Shown here in pieces: positions 44,342 to 51,539 of a DNA stretch of 64,000 nucleotides. Position numbers and translations under genes: made by a program. The stretch is from Paenibacillus aestuarii. GTDB taxonomy: Bacteria > Bacillota > Bacilli > Paenibacillales > NBRC-103111. The stretch spans positions 186,001-250,000 of the forward strand of contig NZ_JAQFVF010000023.1 in assembly GCF_027789125.1 (NCBI RefSeq), read 5' to 3'. The notes under the pieces were generated by a model, which did not search any database, was not told the DNA's origin, and worked only from the letters and a program-made list of their open reading frames with translations. The number at the start of each line of letters is the position of its first letter. Positions within the stretch are counted from its first letter, which is position 1.

Positions 44342-44878
44342 TTAAATTTGAATTTCGATCTCGTCCCCTGGTTTCAGCTCGCCGGGACGTTCGACATAGG
44401 CCACAATACCTCGGCTCTGTAAGGCGGCCTTGACAAAGCGATGCGTCAGTTCTTTAATGCCGTAATGATTGGCAATCTGTTTGCCGGGTCCTGTACAAGG
44501 CTCATTCTCTCCCTCGCACACAACGCCAGCACCGCTTGGAAGCAGCATTCGTATGCCCATGGGAAGCTTGGCCAGGCCAGGTATCCCGCTAACCACAATA
44601 TTAGCGCCTAACCACTCAGGCCTAATCTCTTCCACGCCAAGCCGATCCGCGATACCTTGCAATTCTTCCACGGATACGATGCTCAGTTGGCGGCGGTTCA
44701 TAATCTCCGTCCCCCGCGGATACATCGGCTGTCTAACATCAGCCTTGGCGAAGATACCGAAATGGCGGTCGCCTTCAATCCCGCCGAAGTGCAAATCCAC
44801 TTTATCCAGTTCTCTCGTTACAAAGGTAGATGGATCATCCGCAATGAGTACAGCTTCAACTCTAGCTATTAAAGTCAT
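44342..44878 (-). CDS. MOSC domain protein
   Basis: A 178-aa MOSC domain, the fold shared by molybdenum cofactor sulfurases and YiiM-type enzymes. It has GIEGDRHFG near residue 33 and the conserved Cys in GENEPCTGPGKQI. It probably handles a molybdopterin-bound or sulfur-transfer substrate. AGGTG lies just before the ATG at 44878. Confidence 0.88.
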   Translation of the reverse strand: MTLIARVEAVLIADDPSTFVTRELDKVDLHFGGIEGDRHFGIFAKADVRQPMYPRGTEIMNRRQLSIVSVEELQGIADRLGVEEIRPEWLGANIVVSGIPGLAKLPMGIRMLLPSGAGVVCEGENEPCTGPGKQIANHYGIKELTHRFVKAALQSRGIVAYVERPGELKPGDEIEIQI

Positions 44879-44918
44879 TTCACACCTGCTTTCCTGACAT
44901 ATTATACCACTCTAGGCA

Positions 44919-45110
44919 CTAATTCTGCCATATGTGCCGAAGTTTTGCGGTTTTTGTTGGATCATCCAGCATAGGCAAAGGCTTGAGCACCTGCCGGGAA
45001 CGCAGCTGCATGGTGACCCTGCCAGCACGCACCAAGACGCGGGCACCTGCCACGCAGGCGCACTGAAGCCCCTCTCTAGCGCGGCTGCTCAGCTCCCCCC
45101 ACCCCCGCAT
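44919..45110 (-). CDS. Possible small basic protein (63 aa or shorter)
   Basis: An ORF directly behind the stop of the 124-aa gene (TAGATG). It is rich in Arg, Val and Leu; the C-terminal half (RSRQVLKPLPMLDDPTKTAK) looks more protein-like than the N-terminal half. A GTG inside it also has a GAGAGGGG stretch nearby. No family is recognised, and it may be spurious or the end of a decayed gene. Confidence 0.3.
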   Translation of the reverse strand: MRGWGELSSRAREGLQCACVAGARVLVRAGRVTMQLRSRQVLKPLPMLDDPTKTAKLRHIWQN

Positions 45111-45485
45111 CTATGTAAAATTCAACGGAGGAAAAGTGCGCTCGATCCGATAAATCGCCAGATCCATCGGCACGCGGGCCTCCCATTGCTCGTATGTATC
45201 ACAAATTTTCACGCATTCATCATGCAGCTCTGCCTCACCAATCCAGATGACGAATCGCGGTCCTTGCTCCGTGTCCGTAATTGATCCCGCATCCTCGCCC
45301 AGCTCTGCCTCTTCCATCCATCTAGCGCTGACGCTAACCGATTGCAGCTCCAAAGTGAGGCGAACCGCCTCCTCGACCGCCCTTGGAGCAAGCGGAATAA
45401 TCATCGCCTGACAAGCATAAAGCCCCGAACGCTCCTCCATCGCCTTCTCGACCCAACTCTCCGTTCTCCCATTCGCTTCCTGCAT
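45111..45485 (-). CDS. Unknown protein (124 aa) behind structured leader
   Basis: A 124-aa soluble protein, acidic, with a helical N-terminal half and an IVWIGEAELHDECVKICD-like strand-helix (FVIWIGEAELHDECVKICD) in the C-terminal half. It is not recognised. ATG 45485 has AAAGG 9 nt upstream; ATG 45494 is too close to it. It is the first gene after the leader at 45521-45674 and the promoter at 45710-45738, so its expression is probably regulated. Confidence 0.6.
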   Translation of the reverse strand: MQEANGRTESWVEKAMEERSGLYACQAMIIPLAPRAVEEAVRLTLELQSVSVSARWMEEAELGEDAGSITDTEQGPRFVIWIGEAELHDECVKICDTYEQWEARVPMDLAIYRIERTFPPLNFT

Positions 45486-45520
45486 CCTGCCCATCCTTTC
45501 CGCTCCGTGAGCGCGAGATT

Positions 45521-45556
45521 AAATAAAAAACGCGCCGGACCTCTTGGTCCCGCGCG
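45521..45556 (-). terminator. Leader terminator before 124-aa gene
   Basis: Minus-strand CGCGCGGGACC / GGTCCGGCGCG, an 11-bp stem with one mismatch and loop AAGA, followed by TTTTTTATTT. It lies 35 nt before the 124-aa gene's ATG, so it is an attenuator rather than an end-of-gene terminator. Confidence 0.82.
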
Positions 45557-45569
45557 ATTTGCTATCCCG

Positions 45570-45630
45570 CAGGGAGGCCAACGCGAAATGCGTTAGCCCA
45601 CCCTGGAAAATGACAGGTGTGTGCTAACGC
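45570..45630 (-). ncRNA. Alternative-hairpin leader RNA
   Basis: Minus strand, in order: arm A GCGTTAGC (45630-45623), arm B GCTAACGC (45597-45590) and arm C GCGTTGGC (45584-45577). B can pair perfectly with A, or with C (one G-U), with the B-C stem extended by CAGGG / CCCTG to about 14 bp. A contains the stop codon of the leader peptide. The two pairings exclude each other. Confidence 0.65.
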
Positions 45631-45674
45631 TTCACAAAATAATGAAATTGTACGAATCTGCGATGACTAGACAT
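45624..45674 (-). CDS. Leader peptide MSSHRRFVQFHYFVKR (16 aa)
   Basis: A 16-codon ORF with GAAGGAG 9 nt before the ATG at 45674. Its stop TAG lies within arm A of the alternative hairpins. It is rich in Phe, Arg and His. No match to a known leader peptide is recalled. Inference: translation or stalling on it sets which hairpin forms upstream of the terminator. Confidence 0.6.
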   Translation of the reverse strand: MSSHRRFVQFHYFVKR

Positions 45675-45709
45675 AGGATTCGACTCCTTCAAAATCGTTA
45701 ATTAATCTG

Positions 45710-45751
45710 ATTATAGCGATTGTACAGCAATGATGCAATCTTTTTGTACAA
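45710..45751 (-). promoter_or_regulatory. Leader promoter with TTGTACAA half-operators
   Basis: Minus-strand -35 TTGCAT (45733-45738), a 17-nt spacer and -10 TATAAT (45710-45715). Two TTGTACA(A) sequences (45720-45726 and 45744-45751, the second a perfect palindrome) flank the -35, in an inverted arrangement. This could be an operator. The promoter starts right after the gpx stop. Confidence 0.65.
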
Positions 45752-45760
45752 CTAGGGCGT

Positions 45761-46240
45761 CTATGCCAAAAGTGCTTCAATATCCGGCGCAATCTCCGCA
45801 GGCTCCGTTCGCGCGCTGTATTGTTTCACAATGTTGCCTTCCGCGTCAACAAGCCATTTGACAAAATTCCATTCAATTTCCCCGGTACGGTAAGGCTCCG
45901 GCGTGTGAGTAACGAGATATGTAAACAAAGGATGCGCATTTTCACCCTTGACATCTACTTTTGCGAATAATGGGAATGTTACATTGTAGTTCAACTCGCA
46001 AAAGCTTTGGATCTCTTCGTTACTGCCCGGCTCTTGGCCAGCGAATTGATTGCAAGGGAATCCCAGTACGACCAGCCCCTGGTCCTGGTACTTCTCATAC
46101 AAACTTTGCAGACCTTTGTAGTGCGGGGTCAAGCCGCAGGCGCTTGCCGTATTCACAATAAGCAGCACCTTTCCCGCATAATCCCCCAGGGAACGTGTTA
46201 CCCCTTTGATGGTTTGAACTTCGATATCATACAAAGACAT
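45761..46240 (-). CDS. Glutathione-peroxidase-family thiol peroxidase
   Basis: A 159-aa GPx-fold enzyme of the Cys type (BsaA-like). The peroxidatic Cys35 is in NTASACGLT, the Gln is in GFPCNQFAGQEPG and the Trp in WNFVKWLVD. In Bacillota it is expected to use thioredoxin or another small thiol. AAAGGAG precedes the ATG by 8 nt. Confidence 0.9.
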   Translation of the reverse strand: MSLYDIEVQTIKGVTRSLGDYAGKVLLIVNTASACGLTPHYKGLQSLYEKYQDQGLVVLGFPCNQFAGQEPGSNEEIQSFCELNYNVTFPLFAKVDVKGENAHPLFTYLVTHTPEPYRTGEIEWNFVKWLVDAEGNIVKQYSARTEPAEIAPDIEALLA

Positions 46241-46428
46241 GGCTGCATCTCCTTTGCTTTTTAACCATAGTTTCCATACATCATAATTATAGCATTATTT
46301 GCCTGCGACCCAAAATAGGAACGATCGTCATCACAGAACTTCCTTATTGCCGCCAGATGTGGTATGCTGTTTACCTATTTCTTTTCCAGAAGATGCTAAC
46401 ATTCTAAACTCTTAGGAGGTAACTGATC

Positions 46429-48591
46429 TTGGACACAGAGACTCAAAGTGCCTATCAAGAAGAACTTCAGCGGCTTGAGCAAACAAGCAATGAAATTGAC
46501 AAACAACTTAAGCGCCTGCAGGCAACACCTGTATACTATGGTCCTGACCTGACTGAGCAAGCACTCGAAGTCGTGCGGGAGCAAGCCCGGGACAATTTAG
46601 GCAAAGCGGTTGAGGAGCCTTATTTTGGACGGCTTGATTTTCAAGAAACAGGACATTCCGCAGTCGCTCCACTTTACATTGGCAAAGCCGGCGTCGAAGA
46701 CGAACGCACGGGTCAGCTGCTCGTCATCGATTGGCGCGCGCCTGTCGCCAGCTTGTTCTATTCCTTCACCGGCGGACTGGATCCCGCTTCTTATGAATCA
46801 CCGGACGGCATGATCGAAGGTCTCGTCTATATGAAGCGCAACCTGGTGATTCGCAAGCAAATTTTGCAGCGGGTCGTTGACACGTATAACCGGGAAGAAG
46901 ACTCTCTGGCCGTCGGCGACGAATTCCTGCTTTATCGATTAGGCGAAAATAAAGACAATAAACTGCGCGATATCGTATCAACGATTCAAGCTGAACAAGA
47001 TCGCATTATTCGTGCCGCCAAAAACACGGCGCTCATCATTCAAGGGGTAGCGGGCAGCGGTAAAACAACGGTCGCTCTGCACCGCCTTGCTTTCCTGCTC
47101 TATCAATATCGTGAACAAATCCGTGCCGAACGCATGGTTATTTTTGCTCCGAACTCCATGTTCCTCGACTACATTTCCGGCGTGCTGCCGGAGCTTGGCG
47201 TCGGGAATATTCAGCAGAGCACGTTCACGGACTGGGTCCTCGATGTGCTTGAGAACGAAGTGAAGCTGGCCGATCCTTCCCTCACCCTGCAGACCTGGTT
47301 TGCTGTCGGGCCGAAGCGCCCCGTCATCGATGAAACAGCGCCAGGACGCTTCAAGGGCTCGATCACTTTTAAGCAATATTTGGATGACTGCCTGAAACTC
47401 TTTGAAGAATCGTACGTGCCGACGGCCGATTTCCTCCCTTGGGAAGGGGCGAAGCTGCCGCTCGCAATGATTCGCGAATGGTTCTTCGTGGAAAATAAGC
47501 ATTATCCGATGGCCAAAAGACGGGAGCGCGTTATTGCCCGCATCAAACGGTGGATGGAGATGCAGCTCGACAAGATTTGGGAGCAGACGCGAAAAAAAGA
47601 GCTGAAAAAGAAAGCCGCTCAGCGCCTGCGCACATACTTGACAGGCTGGCCAGAGTATACGTCGTTCACGTTCTATAAAATGCTTTTCAGCGAGCAAGGG
47701 CGCCCTGCCAGTTTGCCGCCTGAACTGCTTGCCCGAATCCCGGAGGGGATCCAGGCGGCTTCCGCAAAACTTTTCAAGAAAAAAGAAGTGCAGCTGGAAG
47801 ACCTCGCTCCCCTCCTGTACATTCATACGCGGCTGAACGGCATAGCTTCCGATCAGATGTTCGACCATGTCGTCATTGACGAAGCCCAGGACTTCTCGCC
47901 TTTCCAGGTGGCTGTGCTGGACAGTTACACGCGCAACCGCTCTTTCACGATCCTCGGGGACTTGTCCCAAGGGATCCATGCTTACCAAGGCATTCTCGAT
48001 TGGAAGGAATTTTCCAGTTTGTTCCGCGAAGAGGAAACCGGCTATTTCGAGCTGGAGCGCAGCTACCGGTCCACGATGGAAATTATCCAATTCGCGAACC
48101 AAGTACTGCAGCGCGGTGTGGAGCATCCGCTGCTGGCGGTGCCGGTTTTCCGCAGCGGCAACAAAGTGCGCGTGCTGCAGACGGACGCCAAGGGTCGTCT
48201 GCCCTTGGTGCAACAAGCGATTGCCACGCTTCAGCAGGGCAATGTCAGCACGATCGCGATCGTCGCGCGCACCGAGAAATTGGCCGAGGAGCTTCACGGC
48301 CAGCTAACGGCGGCAGGCATCGACGCGAATCTGATTACCGCGAAGCAGCGCGTCTATCGCGGGGGCATCTCCGTCCTTCCCGTCTACTTGACGAAAGGAC
48401 TGGAATTTGACGCTGTCGTGCTGATGGATATCACGGCACAACATTATGAGGCGACACTCATCGACGCCAAACTGCTCTATGTGGGCTGCACCCGCGCCCT
48501 GCATGAGCTTTGGCTGGTCGCCGCAGGTGAGCTGTCACCGCTCATCAATACCGATGACGCCGACATCGTGACAACGGAATCTCCGCAGTAG
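46429..48591 (+). CDS. helD: HelD-type RNA polymerase-associated helicase
   Basis: A 720-aa UvrD/Rep-like SF1 protein. The N-terminal coiled-coil region (about residues 1-60) precedes Walker A GVAGSGKTT near residue 206. Motif II is DEAQD near 486, and the other motifs are GDLSQGIHAY, ELERSYRST and VYLTKGLEFDAVVLMD. The N-terminal arm before the ATPase domain is the mark of HelD (YvgS), which rescues and recycles stalled RNA polymerase. The start is TTG at 46429 with AGGAGG about 9 nt upstream. Confidence 0.88.
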   Translation: MDTETQSAYQEELQRLEQTSNEIDKQLKRLQATPVYYGPDLTEQALEVVREQARDNLGKAVEEPYFGRLDFQETGHSAVAPLYIGKAGVEDERTGQLLVIDWRAPVASLFYSFTGGLDPASYESPDGMIEGLVYMKRNLVIRKQILQRVVDTYNREEDSLAVGDEFLLYRLGENKDNKLRDIVSTIQAEQDRIIRAAKNTALIIQGVAGSGKTTVALHRLAFLLYQYREQIRAERMVIFAPNSMFLDYISGVLPELGVGNIQQSTFTDWVLDVLENEVKLADPSLTLQTWFAVGPKRPVIDETAPGRFKGSITFKQYLDDCLKLFEESYVPTADFLPWEGAKLPLAMIREWFFVENKHYPMAKRRERVIARIKRWMEMQLDKIWEQTRKKELKKKAAQRLRTYLTGWPEYTSFTFYKMLFSEQGRPASLPPELLARIPEGIQAASAKLFKKKEVQLEDLAPLLYIHTRLNGIASDQMFDHVVIDEAQDFSPFQVAVLDSYTRNRSFTILGDLSQGIHAYQGILDWKEFSSLFREEETGYFELERSYRSTMEIIQFANQVLQRGVEHPLLAVPVFRSGNKVRVLQTDAKGRLPLVQQAIATLQQGNVSTIAIVARTEKLAEELHGQLTAAGIDANLITAKQRVYRGGISVLPVYLTKGLEFDAVVLMDITAQHYEATLIDAKLLYVGCTRALHELWLVAAGELSPLINTDDADIVTTESPQ

Positions 48592-48608
48592 TAACAAGCA
48601 GCTAAACG

Positions 48609-48654
48609 TAAAAAAGGACCTCCAAATCCACTTGATTGTGAAAATGGAGGTCCT
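48609..48654 (-). terminator. degV operon terminator
   Basis: Minus strand AGGACCTCCA / TGGAGGTCCT with a long loop, followed by TTTTTTACG; on the plus strand it also lies just after helD. Confidence 0.8.
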
Positions 48655-48664
48655 ATCCGCTGTT

Positions 48665-49513
48665 CTAATAGGCTACCAGCACGCCGCCTTCGCCAGCGTA
48701 CGTCCCGATGACTGTTCCCATATTCGCGAAGAGCACCTGACGGAAAGGATGCTTCTCTTGAAGCTGCTGCATGACCGCTCGCGCCCGCTCTTCACAATTG
48801 CTATGGGCAATCGCAATGATACCGTCTTCATAATCATGCGCGGCTTCCCCGATTTTTTCGATCATTCGTTTCAGCGCCTGCTGGGTGCCGCGGATTTTCT
48901 CAATGACCTCAATCGTGCCTTCATCGCTGGCTTTCATTAGCAGCTTAATGTTAAGCACGGACGCCACGGCACCGCGTACGCGATCCAGTCTGCCGCCTTT
49001 GATAACGTTTTCCAACGTGTCCAAAAAGAAAAACGTTCCCGAAGCATCAATCGCCCGGTGCATCGCTTCCACGATCTGCGCGAAGGATTGGCCCTTCTCG
49101 GCCATCTTCGCCGCTTTAAATACAAGCAGGCCTAACCCTAAAGAAGCCGTTCTCGAATCCACAACCTCGATGTTGCCTGTAAAGCCTTCTTCCAAAAACA
49201 TTTCCTTCGCCATCATCGCATGGTGATACGTGCTGCTAATTCCAGATGAGAGACAAAGCACAAGAATATCTTGACCTGCATGCGCCCGCTGATATTCAGC
49301 CAAAAAATGAATCGGAGACGGACTCGATGTCTTCGGCAGCTCGCTCTCTCTTTTCATTTTGGCATAAAAATCGCACATTTCCATGTTGGGGGGCATACAT
49401 TCTTCGCCAAATTGCACGGATAAAGGTACGATCGATATGCCCAGCTCCTCTACCAGCTTCTGGGGCAGATCGCAGCTGCCATCTGTGATAATCTTGATTG
49501 TCGTCATGCTCAT
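48665..49513 (-). CDS. DegV family fatty-acid-binding protein
   Basis: A 282-aa DegV protein: KIITDGSCDLP at the start, SSGISSTYHHA near residue 90 (the family fatty-acid head-group Ser), VVDSRTASLGLG near 120 and FLDTLENVIKGGRLD near 165. Members bind fatty acids for the FakA/FakB type pathway. The start at 49513 gives no overlap with the upstream degV paralogue; ATG 49507 is equally possible. Confidence 0.88.
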   Translation of the reverse strand: MSMTTIKIITDGSCDLPQKLVEELGISIVPLSVQFGEECMPPNMEMCDFYAKMKRESELPKTSSPSPIHFLAEYQRAHAGQDILVLCLSSGISSTYHHAMMAKEMFLEEGFTGNIEVVDSRTASLGLGLLVFKAAKMAEKGQSFAQIVEAMHRAIDASGTFFFLDTLENVIKGGRLDRVRGAVASVLNIKLLMKASDEGTIEVIEKIRGTQQALKRMIEKIGEAAHDYEDGIIAIAHSNCEERARAVMQQLQEKHPFRQVLFANMGTVIGTYAGEGGVLVAY

Positions 49514-49526
49514 CTTCACTCGTTTC

Positions 49527-50375
49527 TTATTTTTTGGCGAATACAATACCTACGGTCTGTGGACCGCAGTGGCTGGAAATCACACAGCCGGCTTCCGTGA
49601 TCACAACGCGCTTCACCTTGGCGCGCTGTTCGATTTCTTTTTTCAAATATGCGGCCTCGTCAGAAGCCACAGCGTGTGTGACGAATAGAAAATCTTCGTC
49701 CATGTTGTCAGCGTATGCAAGCGCATTGTTCAACAGCTGAGCGAGCGCTTTGTCACGCTTACCCCGGACTTTATCGGTCAGCATCATCGCCCCGTTGATC
49801 ACCTTCACGACCGGCCGAATCTTCAACAAGCTCCCGAGAAAGGCTTGAACACTGGAACAGCGTCCACCTTTATGCAGATACTCCAGTGTGTCGATGATGA
49901 ACTCGACCTCGATCTTGGCTGCATGCGCTTCGACCAGCTCTGCAATCTGATCCACGCTCTTCCCTTCCTGTACGGCCTGCGCAGCTTTCAAGACTAACAA
50001 TCCGATGCCTGTGGAAAGATTGCGGGAATCGATCACGGTCACCCGGCCATCTGCAAACTGAGAGGCGGCGACTTTCGCATTTTGTACGGTGGACGATAGT
50101 TCCGTAGACAGTCCGATATAAACGACATCGTCACCCGCTTCCACGTACGGGGCAAAAGCCTGTTCAAAGTCCGCCGGAGATGGCGCAGCCGTCTTAGGCA
50201 GTTTCCCGGTTTGCGTAACAAGCTCAAAAAGGCGCTTGGGCTGAATCGTTGTGCCGTCCTGATAGGATTCACTTTCAAAAACCACATAAAGCGGCACGAC
50301 CTCAATCTGAAAAGCTTGTTTTAACTCTTCACTTAAATCACACGTGCTATCTGTAAATATTTGAATGCGGGACAT
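49527..50375 (-). CDS. DegV family fatty-acid-binding protein (paralogue)
   Basis: A 282-aa DegV protein with IFTDSTCDLSEE, GLSTELSSTVQNA, VIDSRNLSTGIGLLV and FIIDTLEYLHKGGRC in the same order as its neighbour. The pair has clearly diverged and likely arose by tandem duplication. They lie 13 nt apart on the same strand and form one operon. AGGTGG lies 7 nt before the ATG. Confidence 0.88.
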   Translation of the reverse strand: MSRIQIFTDSTCDLSEELKQAFQIEVVPLYVVFESESYQDGTTIQPKRLFELVTQTGKLPKTAAPSPADFEQAFAPYVEAGDDVVYIGLSTELSSTVQNAKVAASQFADGRVTVIDSRNLSTGIGLLVLKAAQAVQEGKSVDQIAELVEAHAAKIEVEFIIDTLEYLHKGGRCSSVQAFLGSLLKIRPVVKVINGAMMLTDKVRGKRDKALAQLLNNALAYADNMDEDFLFVTHAVASDEAAYLKKEIEQRAKVKRVVITEAGCVISSHCGPQTVGIVFAKK

Positions 50376-50484
50376 ATACGAACCACCTAGTCATATGAAC
50401 TAACCCTACTACGAACCAATGAGGATTCGAAATTAGTATAATAGATCAAAATGGAAAGCTCAATCGCCCTGATAGGCCCGCCGG

Positions 50485-50555
50485 AAAAAAAATAAACCGC
50501 TAACATAACAGGCTTCTGTACGCATGTACGCCATTGCCTGATCTCAGCGGTTTAT
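50485..50555 (-). terminator. Long hairpin terminator
   Basis: ATAAACCGCT / AGCGGTTTAT outer stem, CAGGC / GCCTG inner stem and a palindromic TGTACGCATGTACG apex; on the minus strand it ends in eight T. Confidence 0.82.
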
Positions 50556-50578
50556 GCTTGATTTACTATACGCACGAA

Positions 50579-50689
50579 TCATTCAGCGCGTTTCAACCAT
50601 TTTTTTACATTCACAAACATGCCGTCTTTCAACAGTCTGCTTTGCTTCGCACACACATATTGTTCAACGAATAATGGATTCTCCAGCAT
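50579..50689 (-). CDS. Small basic protein (36 aa)
   Basis: A 36-codon ORF: an MLENPLFVEQYVCAKQ start, a LLKDGMFVNVKKW middle and a Lys/Arg-rich end. AAGGGG lies 9 nt before this ATG, whereas an earlier ATG (50698) is directly joined to it. A strong terminator follows. No family is recognised, but the mix of hydrophobic and basic residues looks like a real structured peptide. The remaining 190 bases to 50879 hold nothing I recognise. Confidence 0.5.
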   Translation of the reverse strand: MLENPLFVEQYVCAKQSRLLKDGMFVNVKKWLKRAE

Positions 50690-50879
50690 CTCGTTCATCC
50701 CCTTAGCTTATGGTTCGTGTTTCATAAACCAATCTTAGCATTGGAACATGATTCCAGCGTCGGCGCCTTGAACGAGATGCCGCTACATAATTAGTCTAGC
50801 AACCAGGCTGGCAGAGTCGTACGACCAAAGTCGTAGACCGCCCGGATCGCCTAAATCGCGTAGATTCGGGTAGCTGAGT

Positions 50880-51527
50880 TTACGAGCTTAACCCCTTCTT
50901 CACGGCATAAATGGCCGCCTGCGTGCGATCCGCTAAGCCCAACTTGCTGAGCAGGTGGCTGACGTGGGTTTTCACCGTTTTTTCCGTGATGTGGCAGTGT
51001 GCGGCGATCTCCTTGTTGCTTTTACCTTGAGCCAGCAGCACGAGCACTTCTCGCTCACGCACAGTCAAGCTCTCGATGCAGCTGTCATCCGCTTCCTCCG
51101 GCGCTGGAGATGCCAGATGCGCCATCAGTTGATCCGTGATGCGCGGATGCAGCTGCGCTTGACCAGAATGCGCGCCGCGAATGGCGAGCACCAGTTCCTC
51201 CGGCTGCACATCCTTGAGCAGGTAGCCGTTCGCCCCGGCGCGGATCGCCGGCAGCACGTGATCCTGATCGGAGAACGTGGTCAAGACGATGACTTTCACA
51301 TCCGGGTACAACAATTTGATTTGACGTGTAGCTTCAATCCCGTTCATGACGGGCATGATCAAATCGATGACAACAACGTCAGGATGAAGCTCCTTTACTT
51401 TGGACAGCGCTTCTTCTCCGTTGGAAGCTTCGCCCACAATTTCTATTCCAGCCTGCGTACCGAGAAAATAATGCAATCCCCTTAGCACGACGGCGTGATC
51501 ATCGACCAGCAAAACGCGAATGGACAT
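50880..51527 (-). CDS. NarL/LuxR-type response regulator
   Basis: A 215-aa protein. The REC domain has LVDDHAVV (residues 6-13), phosphoacceptor Asp in DVVVIDLIMPVMNG (near 55) and the K in YLLKDV. The C-terminal GerE/LuxR HTH has SLTVREREVLVLLAQGKSNKEIA and TEKTVKTHVSHLLSKLGL. It is paired with the GAF kinase 12 nt upstream. Confidence 0.94.
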   Translation of the reverse strand: MSIRVLLVDDHAVVLRGLHYFLGTQAGIEIVGEASNGEEALSKVKELHPDVVVIDLIMPVMNGIEATRQIKLLYPDVKVIVLTTFSDQDHVLPAIRAGANGYLLKDVQPEELVLAIRGAHSGQAQLHPRITDQLMAHLASPAPEEADDSCIESLTVREREVLVLLAQGKSNKEIAAHCHITEKTVKTHVSHLLSKLGLADRTQAAIYAVKKGLSS

Positions 51528-51539
51528 AATTCTCTCCTC

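Noticed and set aside
45566..45606. T-box-like AGGGTGG in the leader of the 124-aa gene
   Set aside because: The following bases do not form the T-box antiterminator; instead the stretch is one arm of a simple long hairpin, and no specifier or stem I is evident.
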